Shown: piece by piece, positions 51,439 through 59,124 of the stretch
Layout: the number at the start of each line of letters is the position of its first letter
Numbering within the stretch: position 1 is the stretch's first letter
Assembly: GCA_913060515.1 (NCBI GenBank)
Contig: CAJXRZ010000010.1
Span: 52,953 to 116,952 of the forward strand
Origin: an uncultured Pseudomonadota bacterium
Lineage (GTDB): Bacteria > Myxococcota_A > UBA796 > CAJQPC01
DNA length: 64,000 nucleotides
Direction: 5' to 3'
Notes under the pieces: generated by a model
What the model was told of the DNA's origin: nothing
Seen by the model: only the letters and a program-made list of their open reading frames with translations
Databases searched by the model: none
Position numbers and translations under genes: made by a program

Positions 51439-52883
51439 TGCTCATTCTCCTCCTGGCGTGCACGCCGAACCTGACCCCGACGGACACCGACACCCAGGGG
51501 GAGACGGGAGAGGCGCTCCCGAGTTGCGCAACTGAAGCTGGGGATCTCACCACAGACCAGGCGGCATCCATCATCATCTCCAACACAGAGTTGGAGACCC
51601 TAGACCTGGGCCGGGGGGTGAGCGTCTGCGACTTGAACGGCGACGGTCACGGAGACCTCCTGGTCTCCGGTAGCCACGGTCCCCAGCGCCGCGGGGCCAT
51701 CGGCGTGTTCTACGGACCCGCCACGGACTGGCCAAGCGAGATGGACCTAAGCGAGGCGGACAGCCTCATCCAAGGCAGCGTGGACTACACCTACTTGGGC
51801 ATAAGCCTGGACTGTGGTGACCTGGACGGCGACGGCTTCGCTGACATCGTCGCGACGAACGCGGAGCTCCTCGACACAGAGATCCCAGCAGACACAGACT
51901 CTGGCGTCCACATCTGGTACGGAAGCCAAGACCCACTGTCGGCCACCCTCTCCGAGCTGCAAGCGGATGTGAGCCTGCACTACGACTACGGAAAGCCGTC
52001 AGCAAACAGACTGTACGGGATGAAGGTCTTGGTCTTGGACTTGGACGGAGACGGCCAAGCCGAAGTCTCCCTGGCGACCAACGAGTCGGGGGCTCAGGCT
52101 GGCGTACGAGACCGGGTATTCGTACTGGAAGGCGGACGCCACACATCGGGAGAGCTAACCGAGTCAACCTCTACCATTTGGGGCATTGAGGGGAGCGACA
52201 TCAGCCCATCACAGATCGACCTCGACGGGTCCGGAGCCGGACTGTTGCTCAGCTACCGAGGAGCTAGGGACCCACTGGCGACCATCTTGGACAGTCCCCT
52301 AAGCCTTGGTACTGAGAGCTACGCCGAAGAGGAGGCTTGGCTGAGTCTTGAGATCGGAAAGAGCACAGACAGACTGCTCTCCCCAAGCTCAATCCAAGGT
52401 GACTCCGGTCCCATCTTGGTCGCACCTGCCGCAGACGCGCAGTTCACACAGGCGTTCTTGTTGGTGTTGAAAGATCTGGAGGAGGGATACAAGCTCGCCA
52501 CAGACTCCCACAGAACAGCGATCTCCGAGCTCCAGCAGGTGCACATCACGCACGTCTATGCAGTAGGCGACTACAACGGCGACGGCGTCGAGGACCTTGG
52601 AGTCAATCTGTACCATGACCCCACCAGCGACGACCGATTCTGGGCCTTAGGCGTCTTGGACGGGAGCCAACTCGACACACCTGATGTGGCCCTAGAGTCT
52701 CTTCTCCTAAACAGAGTTCTACTCACAGAATCCAACGTAAACAACGGCGCGGACCAAGGGTTCAGCGACCTGGATGGTGACGGCTGTTCAGACTTGTTCT
52801 GGGGTGAACCCTACTTCGGACCCGCCGCCCCATACGCGCACGACCGAGGTCGCGTGATTGTGATGCTGTCGACGCAGCACTGA
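51438..52883 (+). CDS. FG-GAP lipoprotein, intact copy
   Basis: A 481-residue lipoprotein (MLILLLAC, Cys8) with an acidic Thr-rich tether and a propeller of FG-GAP repeats (VCDLNGDGHGDLLVSGS, LDCGDLDGDGFADIVATN, LDLDGDGQAEVSLATN, VGDYNGDGVEDLGVN, SDLDGDGCSDLFWGEP). It is the reference for the disrupted neighbour: nearly every block (GAIGVFYGPATDWP, DLSEADSLIQGS, SYAEEEAWLSLEIGKSTD) recurs there. Its ATG overlaps the previous TGA by one base. Confidence 0.82.
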   Translation: MLILLLACTPNLTPTDTDTQGETGEALPSCATEAGDLTTDQAASIIISNTELETLDLGRGVSVCDLNGDGHGDLLVSGSHGPQRRGAIGVFYGPATDWPSEMDLSEADSLIQGSVDYTYLGISLDCGDLDGDGFADIVATNAELLDTEIPADTDSGVHIWYGSQDPLSATLSELQADVSLHYDYGKPSANRLYGMKVLVLDLDGDGQAEVSLATNESGAQAGVRDRVFVLEGGRHTSGELTESTSTIWGIEGSDISPSQIDLDGSGAGLLLSYRGARDPLATILDSPLSLGTESYAEEEAWLSLEIGKSTDRLLSPSSIQGDSGPILVAPAADAQFTQAFLLVLKDLEEGYKLATDSHRTAISELQQVHITHVYAVGDYNGDGVEDLGVNLYHDPTSDDRFWALGVLDGSQLDTPDVALESLLLNRVLLTESNVNNGADQGFSDLDGDGCSDLFWGEPYFGPAAPYAHDRGRVIVMLSTQH

Positions 52884-53056
52884 CGATTCACACACCAGAC
52901 CACTTCCGCGACAGCGGAGTCCTGAGCCGTGATCGAAGCAACGAGAAGGAGAACTGATGCTATTTCTACTGCTGGCGTGCAAGCCAAACACCGACACCCA
53001 CTTGGACACTGGAGAGAGCCTTCCAGACTGTAAGATACAGAGTGGTGAGATTCCTA

Positions 53057-53216
53057 CAGCGAAAACCCCGAAGGTTGATCGGAGTAGCGCGCCGACACGC
53101 TCCGTTCTACCAAGGCGCGAGACCGAAGGTGTGCCCTGGCACACCGAGCGTTGAAGCAACGCCGGCAGGACGGCGTGGGGCAAGCGAGACGACATCAACC
53201 AAGGTGGTTTTCGCTG
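53057..53216. mobile_element. 160-bp MITE-like element 1, TA-flanked
   Basis: It is bounded by TA at 53055-53056 and 53217-53218. The termini are inverted: CAGCGAAAACC begins the left end, and GGTTTTCGCTG is the right end; a second block GGTTGAT/ATCAACC follows after a few mismatches. Inside are two perfect hairpins, GGTGTGCC-CT-GGCACACC (53128-53145) and GCGTTG-AAG-CAACGC (53148-53162). It has no transposase. TA duplication and terminal inverted repeats are typical of Tc1/mariner-IS630-mobilised MITEs. Confidence 0.85.
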
Positions 53217-53416
53217 TATGGAGGAGGCTGCATCTGTGATCATCTCCAACAGTCTGCAGCCTGGGCTGTACCTTGGCTCAGGTACGAGCAGCTGCGATCT
53301 GGACGGCGACGGACACCAAGACCTGCTCGTATCGGGCAACATCGGAGCCCAGTACCGCGGCGCCATTGGAGTGTTCTACGGTCCTGCCACAGAGTGGCCG
53401 AGGGAGCTAGACCTTA

Positions 53417-53576
53417 CTGACGTGATCACTCCTGTTGAGCCTACTCGCACTCGCTCCTGAACCCGCTGGCCGCGTTGCTCAACGCTCGACGGGCTGGCGC
53501 ACGCCTTCGGTCTCGCGCCTTGCCGGCGGGCCCAGGTTCTTCGCGCCAGCAGGATCAACAGTTCGGATCACGTCAG
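53417..53576. mobile_element. 160-bp MITE-like element 2, TA-flanked, same core in opposite orientation
   Basis: It is bounded by TA at 53415-53416 and 53577-53578, with ends CTGACGTGATC and GATCACGTCAG (perfect 11 bp), then CTGTTGA/TCAACAG blocks. Its reverse complement shares with element 1 the core CAAGGCGCGAGACCGAAGG and GAGCGTTGA-GCAACGC, but the terminal repeats differ entirely. Equal length and a shared core show that both belong to one family with two kinds of ends. No coding capacity. Confidence 0.85.
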
Positions 53577-54725
53577 TAGCGAGGCCGACAGCCTGATCCA
53601 GGGCGGCGTGGGAACCGCGCTTCTGGGCACCACCCTGGACTGTGGAGATCTGGATGGGGACGGTTTCGGCGACATCGTGGCCGGCACCGGCGAGGCCTTC
53701 GACGGCGAAGGGATCGACAACGACTTTGGGGTTCACATTTGGTACGGCAGCGAGCAGCGCTTGGCGCCAAGCACCACTGAGCTGGAAGCGGACGCCGCGT
53801 TGTACTACGACTACGGATTGGAGCCGTCGTACACCATTCATTACATGAACGTACTCGTCGCGGATCTTGACGCTGATGGACGCGAGGAACTCGCCTTGGC
53901 TGCCAACGACTCCGCTGATCGGGAGAGCGGACGAGATCGGATCTTCCTCCTTGAAGGAGCAAGGCACAGCTCCGGGCTCTTGACCTCTGCAGCGTCTACG
54001 ATCTGGGGTCTACCTGGCAAGGATGTTGTGCTGAACGCCGTGGACTTGGGTGAGCCTGGAAGGGCTCTGATGCTGGACTACGGCGCCCTCTCAGACCCCG
54101 CCTCGATGGTCCTGCGTCAACCATTGGGGCTGGCCTCCGAGAGCTACGCCGAAGAGCACTCCTGGCTTGATCTGGAGTTGGGGAAGAGCACCGACATTAT
54201 GGGCAGTACGCGCGTCATCACGACCCAGGACGGCCCCATCTTCGTCACGGCGGCCTGGGATGAGACCTTAGCGTACGCATTCCTCTTGGTCTCAGAGACC
54301 CTTGAGGAAGGCTACGTTCTGGCGACGGACTTGGGAAAGACCGGCGAGACCCCCATTGTGGACTCCATCATTGGCGCGGTTTACCCCGTAGGCGACTACA
54401 ACGGGGACGGCGTCGAGGACCTTGGCGCCGAGATGTACATGAACGGCAACAGCGCGGACCCGTACCAGACAGCGGGCGTCCTGGACGGTAGCCTGCTGGC
54501 TACCCCCGGTCTACCCTTGGAGTCGCTGCTGCTCAGCAGCTTCAGATTCGGGGGGCGCACCGACAACAGGGACGCCGACCAGGGCTTCGCGGACTTTGAC
54601 GGCGATCGATGCCCCGATCTCTACTTGGGAGACATGTACTACAGTGCTGCCAACGATTCGGGCCAGGACGACGGCCGAGTGTTCGTGCTACTGAGCAGCA
54701 GGCGGTGAGTGGGTGAGGGTGCCCC

Positions 54726-54794
54726 AACGCTGGGGATCCGGACCGAGGTTTGGGAGACGTGGATGAGGATGCTTGTACAGACTTGCGCTTGGGT
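54726..54794 (+). pseudogene. Remnant of a third FG-GAP lipoprotein gene
   Basis: In one frame this stretch reads NAGDPDRGLGDVDED, then ACTDLRLG, which aligns with the C-terminal repeat of the two neighbours (NNGADQGFSDLDGDG / CSDLFWG). It is cut off where the MITE-like repeat begins at 54795. The rest of the copy is gone. Confidence 0.6.
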
Positions 54795-54857
54795 CGTGAT
54801 CACTCCTGTTGAGCCTACTCGCACTCGCCCCTGAACCCGCTGGCTGCGTTGCCCTGC
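54795..54857. repeat. Truncated copy of MITE-like element 2 (left part only)
   Basis: The sequence from CGTGATCACTCCTG to GCTGCGTTGC matches the first 60 or so bases of element 2 (53421 onward) with a few differences, then decays. The outermost CTGA, the right end and a matching TA are missing. Confidence 0.75.
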
Positions 54858-54908
54858 GCTCCGGGTGAAACCACTCGAAACCGACATGCTTCGGTCGGAC
54901 CTAGTAGA

Positions 54909-54933
54909 GTTCCGTACTTACTGAGTACAGAAC
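54909..54933. promoter_or_regulatory. Dyad GTTC-C-GTAC-N7-GTAC-A-GAAC before the small lipoprotein gene
   Basis: An 8+8 bp inverted repeat with one unpaired position in each arm and a 7-base centre, ending three bases before ATG 54937. Its position suggests an operator or a 5' hairpin at the ribosome-binding site; the regulator is unknown. Confidence 0.4.
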
Positions 54934-54936
54934 AAA

Positions 54937-55365
54937 ATGAGACGACTGCCCCTCCTGCTCCTTCCCCTCTCCTTCTTGGTCGCCTGCGACAAGGATGACA
55001 CCACTGAGACCGGCGAAGTCGTCGAGGCCACCAGCTGTGACTTCTCTGCCATCGCAGGCACATGGTCAGGAATCATTCCATCGGGTGAAACCCAATCCAT
55101 GACCCTTGAGGCAGAAGCGGAGTTTGATGCATCGATCGGGAGCACCAACTTCTCCGATGGCGCGGGAGAAGAGTTCTGCTCCTTCGACATGCGGTGCAAG
55201 CCCTCGGCCACCGAAGGGACCTTCGTGGTCGAGAACGAAATCATAGAAGGAACCTGCACCGGGGGCTGGTACACCATGTCGCTGACAGGCGACGCCTTGG
55301 CGATCGACTACCACCTCGTCGAAGATGGCCCGGCAGGCAGCTCCTATGAGCTGACCAAAGAGTAG
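54937..55365 (+). CDS. Small lipoprotein, paralog B
   Basis: A 142-residue lipoprotein (MRRLPLLLLPLSFLVAC, Cys17) with a short acidic tether. The domain SCDFSAIAGTWSGIIPSG, CSFDMRCKPSATEGTF and CTGGWYTMSLTGD parallels FDCDYSAIAGDWAG, CIFEMDCRTPAEGTL and CLPGWYTF of the 157-residue protein at 50965, including the spacing of the cysteines. Unlike paralog A it has a charged n-region and an unrelated upstream region. Confidence 0.75.
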   Translation: MRRLPLLLLPLSFLVACDKDDTTETGEVVEATSCDFSAIAGTWSGIIPSGETQSMTLEAEAEFDASIGSTNFSDGAGEEFCSFDMRCKPSATEGTFVVENEIIEGTCTGGWYTMSLTGDALAIDYHLVEDGPAGSSYELTKE

Positions 55366-55410
55366 AGCAGCCCCTGGGATGCGCTGGACCCAGCTCATGA
55401 AGACTGGGTT

Positions 55411-56271
55411 CTAGCGCACCAGTGGGTTGATGTCCCCGCTCAGGCACACCCGCCCGCTCTTGGCCTCGCGCACTTCAAAGCCAAGGGAGTCCCCACGCTC
55501 TCCGCTCTCAAAGAGCACCCGCGATGGCAGCAGGACTGGGCGGCGGAAGGACGCGGTCACGCCAACGCTGTGGGTGGGCAAGTCTTCGTCCAGCTCACCC
55601 AGAGCCCGGGCCAAGGTCCACATTCCGTGTGCGATGGCGCGCTTAAAGCCGAAGAGCTTGGCGGTCAGAGCGGTGGTGTGGATGGGGTTCCAGTCTCCGC
55701 TGACCTTGGCGTACTTGCGGCCCTGGTTCCCTGGAATGGACCAGGCTGCGCTGCGGCGAACGTGAAGGGGCGCCTGCTCAGGCTGCTGACGCTTCAGTCC
55801 GTCCCCAGGACCGTGCTTGGAGAGCACCGTGGAGATGCCGCGCCAGATGACCTGGCCGTCCTCGTCCCGCAGCGCCGTGTGGATGTCGGCCTCGACCCCG
55901 CGACGGGCAGTGCGCTGTCCCTCCAGCCAGCAGGAGATGCCCACCTGCTCCCCTTCCAGGATGGGACGAACCTGCGCCACAGACTGACGCACATGCACCA
56001 AACCCATGGCGGGCAGCGGCATGTCGGGGTGGCTGGCCAACGCCAGGTGCAGAGGCTCGGCCAGAATCTGCGGATACAGAATGGGCAGGGGGCCCTCGGT
56101 CAGCCCACAAACGGCCCGGTACTCGGGCACGGTGGGCACCGTCCAGGATCGAAGGTGGGCCTCCAACCTGGGAATGCTCTCGCCCGGCTCCAATCCCGGC
56201 TTGCGGGACAGGAGCAGCTTGGAGAGGGAGATCTTCGGCGGCTCATCAAAGTCCAGCTGACGCTCGCTCAT
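55411..56271 (-). CDS. MaoC-like hydratase/dehydratase-family protein
   Basis: A 286-residue protein starting at ATG 56271, which overlaps the stop of the unknown gene upstream (ATGA). The C-terminal half has the hotdog-fold hydratase motif: YAKVSGDWNPIHTTALTAKLFGF with the Asp/His pair, followed by AIAHGMWTLARALGEL. The N-terminal half looks like a second, degenerate hotdog. It may act on enoyl-CoA or on acyl chains; together with the acyl-CoA dehydrogenase and synthetase it adds to a lipid theme, though they are in separate operons. Confidence 0.8.
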   Translation of the reverse strand: MSERQLDFDEPPKISLSKLLLSRKPGLEPGESIPRLEAHLRSWTVPTVPEYRAVCGLTEGPLPILYPQILAEPLHLALASHPDMPLPAMGLVHVRQSVAQVRPILEGEQVGISCWLEGQRTARRGVEADIHTALRDEDGQVIWRGISTVLSKHGPGDGLKRQQPEQAPLHVRRSAAWSIPGNQGRKYAKVSGDWNPIHTTALTAKLFGFKRAIAHGMWTLARALGELDEDLPTHSVGVTASFRRPVLLPSRVLFESGERGDSLGFEVREAKSGRVCLSGDINPLVR

Positions 56272-58064
56272 GACTCCACCGGCCACGCCTGCTCCTCTGC
56301 CCACGCACGAGGCCAGGCTGAGCCGCGGTTGCCCGGAATCTCCTTGCCCTGCGCATCGACCACGAAGTTGCCCACGTCACCAAAGGCCCGCTCGGAGTTG
56401 ACCCGCCCATCGCGCTTGCGCATGGGCACCAACTTCGGCCCGCTGCGTAGGGAGACCACCTCGTGGGGCGCACAACGCAGGTCCACCAAGGCACCCTTTC
56501 GGGCTGGATTCATCAGCTGCTCTTCATTGCCGATGGGATCTGCAACGGTCTTGGCCTTGAGCGTCCAAACCAGCAGGCTGGTGGGCTCCTTGTCCGGGTA
56601 GGCCTTGGCCAGCAGGTCGGCGTAGCCAAAGAACTGCTTGCCGACATCGTTCTGGTTCACTGGGCCAGCCATCAGACAGATGCCGGCCAAGAGGTCACAG
56701 TCCGCGGGAAGCTCGGTCACACCGGCCAGCTCGCAGTACAAGGCCGAGCGCGCGGCCGCTGCACCAAAGGCACGCACAGCCTGGTTCCACTCCAGCCCAG
56801 AGGCCTCCACATCGCCACGGTCTAGGCCGCCGATGTAGATGCGCTGCCCAGCCAGGGCGAAGGCCTTTCGGCCCCGTGCCGCAGAGGAGCTCAGCAGCTT
56901 TCCAGTGGGCAGGTCGGCCCAGAGAGGGATGTTGTCCACCACGCGGTCGGTGATCTCGCCCAGCTCGGTACGAATCCCTCGCAGGCGCTCTTTGCCACCG
57001 TCGGTGAGCACATCGACGCGCTCCATCAACAGCAGCTCCTTGGCCTTCTCGCGGTCCACACCGGCCCAGTGGGCGAAGGCGTTGTAGCCGGCACGTCCGG
57101 CCTGAAAGGCCGTGTCGTCGCTCACGTCCATGTCCTGGCGGCCATGGTAGGGCGGCGGCGCCTTCTCCTCTTGATTCACCCCGGGCTGAATGCGCTCGGA
57201 GCGGAAAGAGAGCAGGTTTGCCCCAAGCTTTCTCCAAGTATTCTTGCTCAAGGAGACCGCCTGAGGAGTCGTGCCCACCTGGGTGACCACGTGAACGCGC
57301 CAGCCCAAGCGGCGCTCCTGGGTGGTCATGCCCGCCAGAGCCTCCAGCTCCGCGTTGACCGAGGCGTGCTCCCTTCGGCGGGCCTCTGTGCAGAAGGGCG
57401 CCGAGAAGACGTTGGCCCGCCGGGTACCTTCACTGGCCACCAGCGCAGCCCGCTCCATGGCGTCCATCCAGATGCCCAAGTGCAGGTGCTGCAGGTAGCC
57501 AATGGTGGGGATGTCGTCCTCGTGCCAGAGGGTCTTGCGGATTCCCCTCAGCGGCACGGTGCCCAGAGACAAGCCCTTCTTGTGGCCAATGAAGGTCAGC
57601 AGAAAGGTAAAGGGCGTGCGGTAGGGCCTAGCCAAACAGATGTGGGTGTAGGCCGCCCCTTCCAGAACCGGGCCTTCCAGGTGGTCCAGGGAGCCCAGCA
57701 GCTCTGCGACGCGCTTGGACTCCGCCGGCCCGACGGTGACCTGCCGGTGGCCGCGGAAGTTGGTGGACTGCCGGGCCGAGAGCACCCCCAGGCTGGCTTC
57801 TTCGAAGAGCTGCTGCTCCGTGGCCTTGGGGCCCGGAACGAAGGCCTCTGGGCGCTCTAGACAGAGCAGCGGCAGCACCGCGTTGACCTCGGTCGTGGAC
57901 AGAGGCACACGCATGCGGAAGCCCACAGGACTGCCGGAGTCCAGCGAGGTGGGCAAGTGGTAGCGATTGCGCTTCTCCCCCTCCTCGGCGAAGGCCGCCT
58001 GACGGCTGACCCGCTGCTCGGCTGGTGGTGGAGAGATCGGCTGGATGGACAGGGGCTTCTGCAT
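56268..58064 (-). CDS. Large conserved-looking protein of unknown function
   Basis: A 598-residue cytoplasmic protein with no signal peptide or membrane segment; ATG 58064 is chosen over a TTG three codons earlier. Distinct stretches include HEDDIPTIGYLQHLHLGIWM, GYNAFAHWAGVDREKAKELL, GQRIYIGGLDRGDVEASGLE and LRCAPHEVVSLRSGPKLVPM. I recognise no family. It lies directly upstream of, and overlaps, the MaoC-like gene, so the two probably share a pathway. Confidence 0.65.
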   Translation of the reverse strand: MQKPLSIQPISPPPAEQRVSRQAAFAEEGEKRNRYHLPTSLDSGSPVGFRMRVPLSTTEVNAVLPLLCLERPEAFVPGPKATEQQLFEEASLGVLSARQSTNFRGHRQVTVGPAESKRVAELLGSLDHLEGPVLEGAAYTHICLARPYRTPFTFLLTFIGHKKGLSLGTVPLRGIRKTLWHEDDIPTIGYLQHLHLGIWMDAMERAALVASEGTRRANVFSAPFCTEARRREHASVNAELEALAGMTTQERRLGWRVHVVTQVGTTPQAVSLSKNTWRKLGANLLSFRSERIQPGVNQEEKAPPPYHGRQDMDVSDDTAFQAGRAGYNAFAHWAGVDREKAKELLLMERVDVLTDGGKERLRGIRTELGEITDRVVDNIPLWADLPTGKLLSSSAARGRKAFALAGQRIYIGGLDRGDVEASGLEWNQAVRAFGAAAARSALYCELAGVTELPADCDLLAGICLMAGPVNQNDVGKQFFGYADLLAKAYPDKEPTSLLVWTLKAKTVADPIGNEEQLMNPARKGALVDLRCAPHEVVSLRSGPKLVPMRKRDGRVNSERAFGDVGNFVVDAQGKEIPGNRGSAWPRAWAEEQAWPVES

Positions 58065-58151
58065 AGCCGTCAACTAACAAGATGAGGCCGCGCGGGGAAT
58101 CGGATGCCATGAAACATGCGGGGCAGCCCCGCAGCGGGGTATTGGGCCGCC

Positions 58152-59096
58152 ATGCTTCTGATCTTGCTTGCCTGTACCGACCCCTCCGGCGTCCCCGATG
58201 ACACCGCCGCCCAACCCATCGACGCGCTGCGCGTGGTCACTTGGAATGTGGAGTCTTTGGGGGGGAGCGGGAGTGAAGAGCTGGACGACACCCGCGCCGT
58301 GCTCGAGCGCCTAGACGCCGATGTCTACGGCCTCAACGAGATCGACACAGGCGAGGACAGCACGCTCCAAGAGCTGGCCGACTCCATGGGCTACACCCTG
58401 CTGTTGCCCGACGACAACGACTTTGGTGGCATCCGAAACGCGGTCATGACGCGCTGGGAGGTGGCCTCCTCGAGCATCCACAGCAGCGAGAGCCTGTACC
58501 CAGGCGCCAAGGAGCTCACCCGCTGGGCACCGGAGCTGCGCGTCATCGGGCCCGAGAGCGGCGAGGAGGTCTCCATCTTCAGCGTGCACCTCAAGTCTGG
58601 CTACGACGACACGGACATCTTCCGGCGCACCATCGACGGCGTGCGCGTGGCTCAAGGCTCCGCTCAGGCCGGCTCCAAGGTGGTCGTACTGGGCGACTTC
58701 AACGCCGAGATCACCGACATGCCCGACGACCCGGGCACCTGGACCCGGGCACCTGGCGGGCTGCCAAGCACCTATGAGCTTGGAGATGACCTGCAGGACC
58801 GCATGGACGGGGAAGGCATCCTCTCCGACCCCTTCCAGCCCTTCTTGGACCAGGGCTTGATCCTGCTCGAGGCCAGTCAGCTCGACGGTGACCTGGGCAC
58901 CCGCCCACGCAGCGGACGACGCATCGACTACGTGCTCACTGGACTTCCGAGCACCGGCACACAGATCTTCGACTGCATGGATGAGCACCTGGAAGGCAGC
59001 CTGCCCCTGGCTGGCGAGAGCGTGGGACGCGGCCAGTGCGAAGACGCCAGCGACCACCTGCCGGTCATCGCGGATCTGCGGCTCTCCACCGACTGA
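58152..59096 (+). CDS. Endonuclease/exonuclease/phosphatase-family lipoprotein
   Basis: A 314-residue lipoprotein if started at ATG 58152 (MLLILLAC, Cys8). An alternative ATG at 58116 adds MRGSPAAGYWAA, which would supply a positive charge; neither start has a good ribosome-binding site. The EEP fold is clear: VVTWNVESL, the catalytic Glu in YGLNEIDTGED, VHLKSGYDD, VLGDFNAEITD and the terminal SDHLPVIADL. Substrates of surface EEP proteins include nucleic acids, sphingomyelin-like lipids and inositol phosphates; the sequence does not tell which. Confidence 0.85.
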   Translation: MLLILLACTDPSGVPDDTAAQPIDALRVVTWNVESLGGSGSEELDDTRAVLERLDADVYGLNEIDTGEDSTLQELADSMGYTLLLPDDNDFGGIRNAVMTRWEVASSSIHSSESLYPGAKELTRWAPELRVIGPESGEEVSIFSVHLKSGYDDTDIFRRTIDGVRVAQGSAQAGSKVVVLGDFNAEITDMPDDPGTWTRAPGGLPSTYELGDDLQDRMDGEGILSDPFQPFLDQGLILLEASQLDGDLGTRPRSGRRIDYVLTGLPSTGTQIFDCMDEHLEGSLPLAGESVGRGQCEDASDHLPVIADLRLSTD

Positions 59097-59100
59097 GCGA

Positions 59101-59124
59101 AGCGGCCTGAACCGGCCGGCCGCT
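59101..59124. terminator. Hairpin between convergent genes
   Basis: AGCGGCC and GGCCGCT form a perfect 7-bp stem around a 10-base GC-rich loop, between stops at 59096 (plus) and 59123 (minus). No T-run, so bidirectional terminator or 3' stabiliser. Confidence 0.5.

Larger units (their letters stand above)
52957..54708 (+). pseudogene. FG-GAP lipoprotein gene interrupted by two MITE-like elements
   Basis: The frame starts MLFLLLAC (52957), breaks at 53056, resumes at 53218 with MEEAASVIISNS, breaks again after ELDLT (53416), and resumes at 53579 with SEADSLIQGG to a TGA at 54706-54708. Deleting both insertions with one TA each leaves an uninterrupted 475-codon frame that matches the 481-residue neighbour throughout. 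No other stop or frameshift was noticed, so the insertions are recent. The third segment (1,101 bases from GTG 53608) is still open and could be translated alone, but it would lack the signal peptide. Confidence 0.85.

Noticed and set aside
53128..53162. MITE hairpins as a CRISPR-like or riboswitch structure
   Set aside because: No repeat-spacer periodicity and no adjacent cas gene; the hairpins sit inside an element with terminal inverted repeats.
52319..53366. Minus-strand frames around the MITE region as transposase remnants
   Set aside because: No DDE-type motif or similarity between them; they are shadows of the FG-GAP genes.
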